Origin: Wenyingzhuangia aestuarii
GTDB taxonomy: Bacteria; Bacteroidota; Bacteroidia; Flavobacteriales; Flavobacteriaceae
Assembly: GCF_011927765.1 (NCBI RefSeq)
Contig: NZ_JAATJG010000015.1
Span: 1 to 64,000, forward strand
Direction of reading: 5' to 3'
DNA: 64,000 nt
Each line of letters starts with the position of its first letter. Position 1 is the first letter of the stretch. Both the position numbers and the translations under genes were made by a program. Positions 1 to 7,527 of the stretch are shown piece by piece. Under the pieces are notes generated by a model. The model did not search any database, had not been told where the DNA came from, and saw only the letters and a program-made list of their open reading frames with translations.

Positions 1-135
1 CTCTTTAGGTGCTGTTATTTTCTCTTGAAAATATAGATGAAGTGTTTCTTTCGCTTTAGTGTGCTTTACTAAATCGAAGTTGTCGATTAAGAATTGAGGA
101 AGTATAAGTTTTAAAAGGTCTAAAGTAAGTTCCAA
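1..135 (-). mobile_element. ISAon1-type transposase N-terminal region, cut by window edge
   Basis: Read on the minus strand from a TTG at 135-133, the frame gives a peptide beginning LELTLDLLKLILPQFLIDNF and continuing to HLYFQEKI at the window edge. This resembles the start of ISAon1-family transposase N-terminal-region proteins of Bacteroidota, which typically begin MEL..LK.LLPEFL..HF and carry an LYFEE motif. An in-frame TGA lies just upstream of the TTG, so no earlier start is available. Only about 45 residues are visible, so I cannot say whether the element is intact. No target duplication or terminal repeat could be confirmed. The assignment rests on recalled family resemblance. Confidence 0.55.
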
Positions 136-220
136 TACGAATAAATTTAAACCTCAAAATTAAAACTATCCTAATTCACACACAACTTTTGTGATTGAGC
201 CAAAGTAGTCTTTCTAGATA

Positions 221-260
221 TAAATAAAGCCTAACTATATTTATAGTTAGGCTTTATTTA
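221..260 (-). terminator. Perfect 19-bp hairpin downstream of the DUF389 gene
   Basis: The two 19-base arms (TAAATAAAGCCTAACTATA and its exact complement) are separated by only two bases. The hairpin lies 21 bases past the stop of the DUF389 gene and ends in an A/T-rich arm on either strand. It probably terminates the minus-strand operon and may insulate it from the IS-like sequence at the window edge. Confidence 0.75.
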
Positions 261-281
261 TAGTATTGTATTTAGGTTTAC

Positions 282-1703
282 TTACTTGTTTAGCAATTCT
301 ATTTTAGAATTGTTTAATCGGGTTTGTAACCAGTTTTTAAACTTGATGTTTAGTTGTTTGGTGTTCTTTATAGAATCGTTCCATTTCACTTCAAAAACTG
401 CTACGGTATCAATACTACTAAAATTGGTTTCTAGTTTGCTAGCGTAGCTTAATTTGTCTAAGCCTGCGTAAATAATTCGAGCTTCTTGACTTAGCTGTAC
501 AAATGGAATTTGTTTTTTGTAGAGCTGTTGTAGCTGATGCTCTTTTTCTATAATTAAAGCTTCCTTCTGTAGAATGATTTCATCTTTACTCGCAATTAAA
601 TTCTGATTTTTTACGTAAGAATTTTTGATAGTGTTGATTTCATCTTGTAGTAAAGAAGTCTTATCGTCTTGTTGAATAATTAAAGATGAGTTTGGAATGC
701 TAAATTCATCCATTTTATTAGACCAAATTTTCTTTTGAACTTCATCAATATTAGTTCCTAGTACTACAATTTTGATCGATTTTTGATCATAATTAACAGT
801 GGTGCTAATAATACCTGCACCTGTTTTTTCTTGCAGTTCAGAAATAAAATGTTCTGCATTTAATTTGTATTGATTTTCTTGAAACAGTAAATAGAATTGG
901 TAAATACTAAAACTGATAATGATAGTAGCAATAAAACCAACCAACTGAGCAATTCTTTTTCTTTTTGCTTGATTGATATATTTTACTACTGGAAAACGTA
1001 AAAATTTAACCACAGCAAAAGTTGCCAAAGCAATAAATATAGCGTTGATTAAGAATAAAAACATGGCTCCTCCAAAGTATTTAAAGTTCCAGGTAGCCAA
1101 TCCGTAACCTGCTGTACATAGAGGAGGCATTAATGCCGTTGCAATGGCAATACCGGCAATGGTGTTGGTCATTTCTGTACGTCTACTTAAGGCAATAATT
1201 AAAGCCAATCCTCCAGCAAGCGCAATTAATACATCTCTAACATCGGGAGCGGTTCTGGCAATAATTTCGGGAGTTGCATCCTGAAACAAAGGAATGCTAA
1301 AGAATAAAAAAGATGTGGTAATACTTAGTCCCACCATTACTCCAAGGTTAATTAGAGACCTTCTTAGTGTATCAATATCGTTAATACCAATAGAAAGTCC
1401 TAAACCTAAAATAGGTCCCATTAGGGGAGATACTAGCATGGCTCCAATAACTACGGCAGTAGAACTTACATTTAAACCAATAGAGGCAATAAATATGGAG
1501 AATATTAATACCCAAGCGTTGTGGCTTTTTACGGCAATTCCTGCTTTTATTTTGGTAATGGTTAGTTCTTTGTCTGTGTCTTCTCTAATGTTTAGAAGAT
1601 CGCTTAAAAAGGTTTTAAAAGCGGTAAAAAAGCCTTTAAACTCTTCTTGAACTACCTTTTTTTTATTTTCTAATTCTTGATCGTTTTCGTTCTGAGCTGT
1701 CAT
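282..1703 (-). CDS. DUF389 family membrane protein
   Basis: This 473-residue protein is of the DUF389 (TIGR00341-like) type. After a polar N-terminus of about 45 residues come several hydrophobic segments between roughly residues 60 and 290. They include the glycine- and serine-rich stretch VIGAMLVSPLMGPILGLGLS and the ALMPPLCTAGYG loop, both typical of the family. The last 170 residues are soluble and include a probable coiled coil around residues 340-400. The biochemical role of DUF389 proteins is not established. The gene is last in a tight minus-strand series, 18 bases after the SprT-like gene, and is followed by a strong hairpin. The start is the only well-placed ATG. Confidence 0.85.
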   Translation of the reverse strand: MTAQNENDQELENKKKVVQEEFKGFFTAFKTFLSDLLNIREDTDKELTITKIKAGIAVKSHNAWVLIFSIFIASIGLNVSSTAVVIGAMLVSPLMGPILGLGLSIGINDIDTLRRSLINLGVMVGLSITTSFLFFSIPLFQDATPEIIARTAPDVRDVLIALAGGLALIIALSRRTEMTNTIAGIAIATALMPPLCTAGYGLATWNFKYFGGAMFLFLINAIFIALATFAVVKFLRFPVVKYINQAKRKRIAQLVGFIATIIISFSIYQFYLLFQENQYKLNAEHFISELQEKTGAGIISTTVNYDQKSIKIVVLGTNIDEVQKKIWSNKMDEFSIPNSSLIIQQDDKTSLLQDEINTIKNSYVKNQNLIASKDEIILQKEALIIEKEHQLQQLYKKQIPFVQLSQEARIIYAGLDKLSYASKLETNFSSIDTVAVFEVKWNDSIKNTKQLNIKFKNWLQTRLNNSKIELLNK

Positions 1704-1721
1704 AATCTTTGAGCATTGTTG

Positions 1722-2318
1722 TTAAACAATTTCTACGGGTGCATTTCCTTTTATTAGATATCGTCTTTTTGTTTGCACTTCTAAACATTCATATCTCGTT
1801 CTTCGTTTGTTTAAAAGTTTAAAAGTTCTCTTGTTTAAGAGAAATAAAGTCCCTGGTTTTAAATCAAATATAAAATAATTATGGGTAGGGTTCGTATTCT
1901 TTTTTCCTTGTAAAATTACAGACAATTTCATGTCAGAATCTGTAGTTGCTTTTGGGTTGATTAAATGTTTGGCTAAAGGCTTTAACAGTTCTTCGTCAAA
2001 AATAGTAGGTGTTAAAAAGGGAAGCATTAGTTGTTTAAAACACTGTTTCCATTCCGTTCCGTGAGGTTTTACTTTAGGGTGGTGAATGTGTGTATGTAAA
2101 TGAGCAATTTCGTGCACCAAGGTGATTAGAAATTGCTCTTTTGTTAAATCGTTATTTATGGTAATTGTTGCTAGTGGTAGGGTCGCCCTAAAATCACCTC
2201 TTTTTGTTTTTCTACCGTTCACAATTTTTAACTTAAAAGCATGTTTTTGTAATAGGTAGTTTAGAGGTTCTTTAGCAGCAGTAGGAATGTAAGGAGTTAG
2301 TTGTTCAATCATAAACAT
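1722..2318 (-). CDS. SprT-like zinc metallopeptidase-domain protein
   Basis: This 198-residue protein has an SprT-like domain. The HExxH zinc motif is in LVHEIAHLHTHIHHP (around residues 68-82), and a further conserved HGTEWKQCF segment follows at about residues 87-95, as in other SprT-like proteins. The C-terminal half has basic patches but not the clear four-cysteine zinc ribbon of some SprT proteins. Bacteroidota genomes commonly carry this gene as a putative SprT/Spartan-like protease, and its cellular role is not certain. The first ATG overlaps the TAA of the upstream SDR gene (TAATG), which points to translational coupling. A second ATG two codons in is also possible. Confidence 0.8.
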   Translation of the reverse strand: MFMIEQLTPYIPTAAKEPLNYLLQKHAFKLKIVNGRKTKRGDFRATLPLATITINNDLTKEQFLITLVHEIAHLHTHIHHPKVKPHGTEWKQCFKQLMLPFLTPTIFDEELLKPLAKHLINPKATTDSDMKLSVILQGKKNTNPTHNYFIFDLKPGTLFLLNKRTFKLLNKRRTRYECLEVQTKRRYLIKGNAPVEIV

Positions 2319-3001
2319 TAAGGAGTTGTGCTAGAAACTTCTAAAACTTTTCCGTTGTAAAATTTATTTCCTGTGGTGGTAAAATCAAAAATGTATTTAG
2401 CCATTTCTGAAGGTTTTATAGGAGCTTCGTATCCTGGGAAAGCCTCTTGTAACATTTCTGTTTGTACGGCACCCAAAGCCAATACATTGAAGGCTATTTT
2501 TTGTTCTTTGTATTCCTCAGCTAATAATTCAGACAGTGTAATTACAGCTCCTTTAGATGAGCTATAGGCTGCCAAACCAGGAAATTTTAAACTTCCTTGA
2601 ATTCCCCCCATACTACTAATGGTAACTACATGACTATTTTGTGGCATAAATGGAATTATTTTTTGAGTTAACAAAGCCACGGAAAACACATTTACTTGAT
2701 ATACTTCTTTAAAATCTTCTTGAGAAATTTCAGCAAAAGGTTTGTTGACCAATTTCCCTGCATTGTGAACCAGTCCCTCTATTTGAATATTGTTTTTAGC
2801 TATATAATTTACTAAGCTATCAATTTCGTTTTCTTGACTTAGATCTACTCCAAAAGTTTTAATATTTGGATGGTTGATTGCTTCTAGTGTATTGGTGTTT
2901 CTAGAAATGGCCAATACAGAATAATTATTATTGGCAAATAGTTGAGCCAATTCAAATCCTATTCCTCGGCTAGTTCCTGTAATTAAAACGGTTTTATTCA
3001 T
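2318..3001 (-). CDS. Short-chain dehydrogenase/reductase
   Basis: This 227-residue Rossmann-fold oxidoreductase belongs to the classical SDR family. The NAD(P)-binding motif is TGTSRGIG at residues 8-15, followed by an NAG motif (HNAG, about residue 80). The catalytic Ser-Tyr-Lys is formed by SSMGG and YSSSKG (about residues 129 and 146-150). The residues around the cofactor pocket (AISRNT) favour NADP, which is an inference. The substrate cannot be named. It overlaps the upstream lipoprotein gene by 8 bases and the downstream SprT-like gene by one base, so it sits in an operon. Confidence 0.88.
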   Translation of the reverse strand: MNKTVLITGTSRGIGFELAQLFANNNYSVLAISRNTNTLEAINHPNIKTFGVDLSQENEIDSLVNYIAKNNIQIEGLVHNAGKLVNKPFAEISQEDFKEVYQVNVFSVALLTQKIIPFMPQNSHVVTISSMGGIQGSLKFPGLAAYSSSKGAVITLSELLAEEYKEQKIAFNVLALGAVQTEMLQEAFPGYEAPIKPSEMAKYIFDFTTTGNKFYNGKVLEVSSTTP

Positions 3002-4439
3002 CTTCCTCTGTAGGTTCTAAAGTTGTAAAATCTATATGTTGATATGCACCTATATCTGGTGCGGTAGTTCTATCGGTTCCTAAAATATCTAAAGGAACGC
3101 TGTTGGCTGTAGTTGGATCTGCTTGGTTGATTCCTTCGTTTTCTAAACCAATCCTTAAATCGTTACCCCCCGTATTTTTAAAATCTGTTTTTTTGTTAAA
3201 TAAGACATCCGTATAAAAAGTGGAATTATCAGTATCTAATAAATCCTCTCCTTTTTCTAGATTGATGAGGCAGTTTTTAAATTGAAAATTAAAAATAGGT
3301 TCTTCTTCATTTTTATCTAAATCTATTTCAGATGTTTTAGTTCCAACTACTATGCAATTGGTAAAATTGGCACTTTGCAAAGGAAGATTGATTTTTGTAT
3401 CCTCTTCTACATAGTAATTTGCTAAATAGAGGTTTTCTTTAAAACGCAATCCTTTGCTCCAATAATTGGCAAAGGTGCAATGGTTAAAGGTGTAGTTTCC
3501 TCCTTGTAAAAATAAGTCTGATTTTCCGGCTTGTCCAATCACTAAATTATTAGCTGTTATGTTTGCGTTCTGAGTATAGATTCCATAATCAGCAGCATAG
3601 TAAATTTCGGTATTGTTAATAGTCGCTGTGTTTGTATTGTCTATAATTTCTATTCCTGTGGATGGGTTTAGAATTTTTAAGAAATTGATGGCAACTGTTG
3701 TGTTTTCTTTTAGTTTGATTCCGTTCCATTGTCCGGGAATATCATCGTATTGATAGCTAAGTTTATCGCCTTTAAACACAATAGAATCAGTTAATGTTCC
3801 ATTAATATTTAAAGTAGCCCCCGAAGAAATTGTTAAAGAAGCATTGTTGCTAAAATGAATAACACTACCAGCATCTATGGTTAGGCTTCCGTTTTCTGGA
3901 ACAATAGCATTTCCATAAATAACGTAAGGTTTGGTGTTGGTAAAAACTGTTTGGGACAATTCAAAATCTGTACCTGTAGTAGGGAATAGTAATTCAGCAT
4001 CTTGTACCAAAGTCACCAAATCTACATCTTGTTGGTTTCCGTTGGGATCAAATAAAATTTGATCTTCGTAAAGCATTTCGCTATTAGTGTCCGATACATC
4101 AGCGGTTACTTCTACAAAAACAAAAATACTATCTTTTTTAAGTAGCAAAACATCCTCAAACTCAGTTCCAGTAATTCCATCAACGTTTATTCTGTATTTA
4201 GAATCGTTTTTGGCTAGTTTAATTTTAGGAATGGTAATGTCGTTTTTACTCTTGTTGTAAACGGTAAGTCGGTGGGTAGTGGTGCTTAAATTGTTAAAAA
4301 CGGTGTCTAAGAATAAGGTATCTACAGAAAAGCTTAAGTTTCCGTTACTTATTTGAGTGTCAAAATCTTTTCTGCAAGACAATTGACTCATTAACAATAG
4401 TACAAATCCTATTTTAAAAAAGATTTTTAACAATTTCAT
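2994..4439 (-). CDS. Lipoprotein with a beta-helix-like repeat region
   Basis: This 481-residue protein has an N-terminal lipoprotein signal ending in the lipobox LSC (about residues 20-22), so it is probably exported and lipid-anchored. Residues about 170-350 are rich in short repeats of Asn, Thr, Ile and Gly such as TISSGATLNINGTL, typical of right-handed parallel beta-helix (pectate-lyase-like) folds. The C-terminus ends in an acidic tail (EPTEEDE). The family is common in Flavobacteria but its function is unknown, and I see no catalytic motif. It follows the glutaminyl cyclase gene by four bases and overlaps the SDR gene, so the three are probably co-transcribed. Confidence 0.75.
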   Translation of the reverse strand: MKLLKIFFKIGFVLLLMSQLSCRKDFDTQISNGNLSFSVDTLFLDTVFNNLSTTTHRLTVYNKSKNDITIPKIKLAKNDSKYRINVDGITGTEFEDVLLLKKDSIFVFVEVTADVSDTNSEMLYEDQILFDPNGNQQDVDLVTLVQDAELLFPTTGTDFELSQTVFTNTKPYVIYGNAIVPENGSLTIDAGSVIHFSNNASLTISSGATLNINGTLTDSIVFKGDKLSYQYDDIPGQWNGIKLKENTTVAINFLKILNPSTGIEIIDNTNTATINNTEIYYAADYGIYTQNANITANNLVIGQAGKSDLFLQGGNYTFNHCTFANYWSKGLRFKENLYLANYYVEEDTKINLPLQSANFTNCIVVGTKTSEIDLDKNEEEPIFNFQFKNCLINLEKGEDLLDTDNSTFYTDVLFNKKTDFKNTGGNDLRIGLENEGINQADPTTANSVPLDILGTDRTTAPDIGAYQHIDFTTLEPTEEDE

Positions 4440-4443
4440 ACAC

Positions 4444-5469
4444 TTATTTTACAATTTCTATTTCAAAAATTTTATCCCAATTTTTACCTGTCACATATAG
4501 TTTTTTGGTGATTGAGTTGTAAGCAATTCCGTTTAATACTTTATCACTAGAGTTAACAACTGTTTTGTTATCTAATTGATTGGCTAAACCTTTCATGTTT
4601 ACAATAGCTTCTACCGCACCATTTTTAGGGTTGATGATGGCAATGGCATTTTTGGTCCATACATTGGCATAAATTTTACCGTCAATATACTCCAATTCAT
4701 TTAAGTTTTCAACTCGTCTGTTGTTGGTGTAAGCTTCTATGTAAGATTCTTCGGCACCTGTTTCAGGATTTAAGAACCAAATTCTCTCCGTTCCGTCAGA
4801 TTTAATTAAATGCGTGTCGTTGTGTGTTAATCCCCAACCCTCATTACTTTGTTTAAAAGGAAAGGTGCTTAAGGTTTTAAATGTATTTACATCGTAAATA
4901 AATCCTATTTTGCTCTGCCAAGTTAATTGATAAACTTTATTGTTAAAAATAGTAATTCCTTCTCCAAAATATTTACTAGCCAATGCTTGTTCTAATAAAA
5001 CGTTTCCTGTTTTTAAATCTACTTTTCTTAAAACAGATTTTCCTCTTTGTCCAGTTCCTTCGTACAATTCGTTTTTGTAAAATTCTAAACCTTGGGTAAA
5101 AGATTCTCTATCGTGCGGAAAGCTGTTTATTACTTTGTACTTGTATACTTTAGGTTTTTGAGTATTTAAAAAGGTAATGGTTGTTTCTTTACTAGTGGTA
5201 TCATCAAATTCTCCAACCACAACTTTTACTACGTGTTTTCCTAATTTAGCATTGCTAATGTCTAAAGAAATATTTTGAGTATTTCCAATTTCTTTATCGT
5301 CTAAAAAATAAGTGACCTTTAAGTTTTTATCTTTGCTAGAAATACTAAGGTTTAGTTTTTTGTTGATTTGAATTTTTTCTGGAGATTTTAACTCAAATTC
5401 TGGATTATTTTGACAAGAGTAAAGCCCGATGATTAGGGTAAAAGCGACTAAAATTCTGTAAATTTGCAT
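4444..5469 (-). CDS. Glutaminyl-peptide cyclotransferase, lipoprotein
   Basis: This 341-residue enzyme is of the plant/bacterial glutamine cyclotransferase type, a beta-propeller that converts N-terminal glutamine of exported proteins to pyroglutamate. A lipobox (GLYSC, around residue 19) implies anchoring in the envelope. An Ig-like stretch of about 80 residues precedes the catalytic propeller. The catalytic region begins near residue 105 with INSFPHDRESFTQGLEF and continues through YEGTGQRGKS and the NELEYIDGKIYANVW motif, all hallmarks of the family. Exported Bacteroidota proteins often start with Gln after signal cleavage, which fits this role. It is the first gene of the minus-strand operon and is divergent from rpmE2. 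Confidence 0.88.
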   Translation of the reverse strand: MQIYRILVAFTLIIGLYSCQNNPEFELKSPEKIQINKKLNLSISSKDKNLKVTYFLDDKEIGNTQNISLDISNAKLGKHVVKVVVGEFDDTTSKETTITFLNTQKPKVYKYKVINSFPHDRESFTQGLEFYKNELYEGTGQRGKSVLRKVDLKTGNVLLEQALASKYFGEGITIFNNKVYQLTWQSKIGFIYDVNTFKTLSTFPFKQSNEGWGLTHNDTHLIKSDGTERIWFLNPETGAEESYIEAYTNNRRVENLNELEYIDGKIYANVWTKNAIAIINPKNGAVEAIVNMKGLANQLDNKTVVNSSDKVLNGIAYNSITKKLYVTGKNWDKIFEIEIVK

Positions 5470-5518
5470 GGTTTTGAAAAAAAATGGTTATTTAGATGAA
5501 TTATTTCTTTTTAATATT

Positions 5519-5547
5519 TTGATTATTCAAAAATATACTTAAATTTG
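5519..5547 (+). promoter_or_regulatory. Bacteroidota-type promoter for rpmE2
   Basis: TTG at 5519-5521 is separated by 18 bases from TAAATTTG at 5540-5547, which matches the TTG-N(about 19)-TAnnTTTG consensus of Bacteroidota housekeeping promoters. The rpmE2 start codon follows about 40 bases downstream. Confidence 0.7.
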
Positions 5548-5587
5548 CAGTCTCAAAAATAAACACAGTTAAAACATACATATAATT

Positions 5588-5839
5588 ATGAAAAAAGGAA
5601 TACATCCAGAAAATTATAGAATGGTAGCTTTTAAAGATATGTCTAATGGTGATGTATTTTTAACTCGTTCTACAGCTAACACAAAAGAAACTTTAGAGGT
5701 TGATGGTGTTGAATATCCAGTTGTAAAAATGGAAATCTCTAGAACATCTCACCCGTTCTACACAGGTAAATCTAAATTGGTTGATACTGCAGGACGTATT
5801 GATAAGTTCAAGACTAAATACGCTAAGTTTAAGAAGTAA
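5588..5839 (+). CDS. rpmE2: 50S ribosomal protein L31, type B
   Basis: This 83-residue protein starts [17 protein letters not shown], typical of type B L31. It contains no cysteine, so it is the zinc-independent form, unlike L31 type A with its Cys ligands. In many bacteria this form replaces the zinc form under zinc limitation; here I see no second copy and no Zur-like operator, so it may be the only L31. The gene stands alone, with a good promoter upstream and a GAAA-loop terminator downstream that is shared with phoH. Confidence 0.95.
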   Translation: MKKGIHPENYRMVAFKDMSNGDVFLTRSTANTKETLEVDGVEYPVVKMEISRTSHPFYTGKSKLVDTAGRIDKFKTKYAKFKK

Positions 5840-5862
5840 TTTTAACTTCTTAGTATATCATA

Positions 5863-5894
5863 AAAAAGCTGTTGAGGAAACTCAACAGCTTTTT
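5863..5894. terminator. Bidirectional terminator between rpmE2 and phoH
   Basis: A perfect 14-bp stem (AAAAAGCTGTTGAG) closed by a GAAA tetraloop has a T-run on each strand. It separates the convergent rpmE2 and phoH genes and can serve both. Confidence 0.9.
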
Positions 5895-5899
5895 CTTTG

Positions 5900-7231
5900 T
5901 TATAACAAATCGTTGGCTAAGTTGGCTAACTCAGAACGTTCTCCTTTTTCTAGTTTAATGTGGGCAAATAATCGGTGTCCTTTTAACTTGTCTATTAAAT
6001 AAGTTAAACCGTTACTATGTTCATCCATATAAGGAGTGTCAATTTGATTGATATCTCCAGTAAATATAATTTTGGTTCCTTCACCCGCTCTGGTAATAAT
6101 GGTTTTTACTTCGTGCGGTGTTAGGTTTTGAGATTCGTCTATAATCATAATTACATTGGCCAAACTTCTACCTCTAATAAAGGCTAGGGCTGTTAAGACC
6201 AAATCTTCGTTTTCTTCCATTTCGTCCAAAGCTTTTCTTTTTCTAGAATCTGCTTTGTATTGCGATTTGATAAATTTTAAGTTGTCAAACAAAGGTTGCA
6301 TGTAAGGAGATATTTTTTCTTCGGCACCTCCTGGTAAAAATCCAATATCTCTGTTGCTTAATGGAATAATAGGTCTTGCTAAAATAATCTGATTGTAGAT
6401 AGATTTTTGTTCCAACGCAGTTGCCAAGGCTAATAATGTTTTACCTGTACCAGCCACTCCTTGTAAAGCTACTAATTTGATGTTTTCGTTTAACAAAGCA
6501 TCAATAGCAAAGGTTTGTTCTGCATTTTTAGGTTTGATTCCGTAAGCGTAACTTTTTTCTACACGTTCTATTTGATCGTTTTCTGGATTGTACCTTGCCA
6601 ACACAGAATCTTGGTTGTTATTGATGATATAATAACCATTTGCCATTTTCTGATCTCCTAAAATTCCGTTTTCTGGAATGGCATTGTTTTGATATAATTC
6701 TTTAATGACATTCGACTCTAAATCATCTAAATTAATAGACCCTTTAGACACTTTTTTAATATCATCAACCTTACCTGTTAAATAATCTTCTGCGCTTAAT
6801 TCTAATGCTTTTGCCTTAATTCTTAAGTTGATGTCTTTGGTGACCAAGGTTACTTTAGAATTGGGATAAGACTCTTTAATTAACAAAGCTGTATCTATAA
6901 TTAGATGATCGTTTTTCTTAGAGCCATAAGCATCTTTTGCGTTGGTTCCTGCTGCATTGTTGTGCATAGAAATAAACAAATCTCCTTTTCCTTTTCCTAG
7001 ACTAATCCATTCGTTAAGGTTTTTGTTTTCAGAAATTTTATCTAAAAAACGAATGACTGATCGAGCTTCAAAGTTTTTAGTATCGTTACCAATCTTAAAA
7101 TTATCGAGCTCTTCTAAAACGGTAATAGGAATTACCACACTGTTGTCTTGAAAATTTTTGATGGAGTTGTGATCAAAAAGTAATACCGAAGTATCCAGTA
7201 CAAAAATTTTTTTTGGTTGATTTTGAGCCAT
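5900..7231 (-). CDS. PhoH family ATPase with N-terminal PIN domain
   Basis: This protein of about 443 residues fuses a PIN-type nuclease domain (about residues 8-150, starting KIFVLDTSVLLFD with the acidic residues of the active site) to a PhoH P-loop ATPase domain. Walker A is GVAGTGKTLLAL and Walker B is VIMIIDESQN. PIN-PhoH (PhoH2-like) proteins are thought to act as RNA-unwinding ribonucleases. I place the start at the ATG at 7231, giving MAQNQPKK. A longer frame from 7264 adds eleven residues (MLHLSKLNCFH) that do not look like part of the fold. It is convergent with rpmE2. Confidence 0.9.
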   Translation of the reverse strand: MAQNQPKKIFVLDTSVLLFDHNSIKNFQDNSVVIPITVLEELDNFKIGNDTKNFEARSVIRFLDKISENKNLNEWISLGKGKGDLFISMHNNAAGTNAKDAYGSKKNDHLIIDTALLIKESYPNSKVTLVTKDINLRIKAKALELSAEDYLTGKVDDIKKVSKGSINLDDLESNVIKELYQNNAIPENGILGDQKMANGYYIINNNQDSVLARYNPENDQIERVEKSYAYGIKPKNAEQTFAIDALLNENIKLVALQGVAGTGKTLLALATALEQKSIYNQIILARPIIPLSNRDIGFLPGGAEEKISPYMQPLFDNLKFIKSQYKADSRKRKALDEMEENEDLVLTALAFIRGRSLANVIMIIDESQNLTPHEVKTIITRAGEGTKIIFTGDINQIDTPYMDEHSNGLTYLIDKLKGHRLFAHIKLEKGERSELANLANDLL

Positions 7232-7463
7232 ATGGAAGCAATTAAGTTTACTTAAATGTAGCAATCTTTTTCATGCAAAACAATGTACGTAAACGGCTCT
7301 TTTGTACTTTAAATGGTTGATATGTTCTTTGTTTTTATAGGAGTGTTTTGTTAAGTGGTTGGTAATGAGAATCACAAGTTGTTTGTACTATTGTTCCTAA
7401 TTGTGGATAACTCCCTTAAATTAATTTTAGAGAGGGTTTATAAAATGTAAAAGTATTGATACA

Positions 7464-7500
7464 TAAAAAAGCAGCTACCCAAGTGTTTTAGGTAGCTGCT
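7464..7500 (-). terminator. Terminator downstream of the GH2 gene
   Basis: AGCAGCTACC at 7470-7479 pairs with GGTAGCTGCT at 7491-7500 around an 11-base loop. On the minus strand the stem is followed by TTTTTT, as expected for an intrinsic terminator 28 bases past the stop of the glycoside hydrolase gene. The rest of 7232-7463 holds no gene that I can support. Confidence 0.8.
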
Positions 7501-7527
7501 TGATAAAAGAAAGTTTGTTTTAAAAAA

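Noticed and set aside
7402-7410. TGTGGATAA, a perfect DnaA box complement, in the intergenic region between phoH and the GH2 gene
   Set aside because: A single box with no cluster of boxes, no AT-rich unwinding element and no dnaA or dnaN nearby is not an origin.
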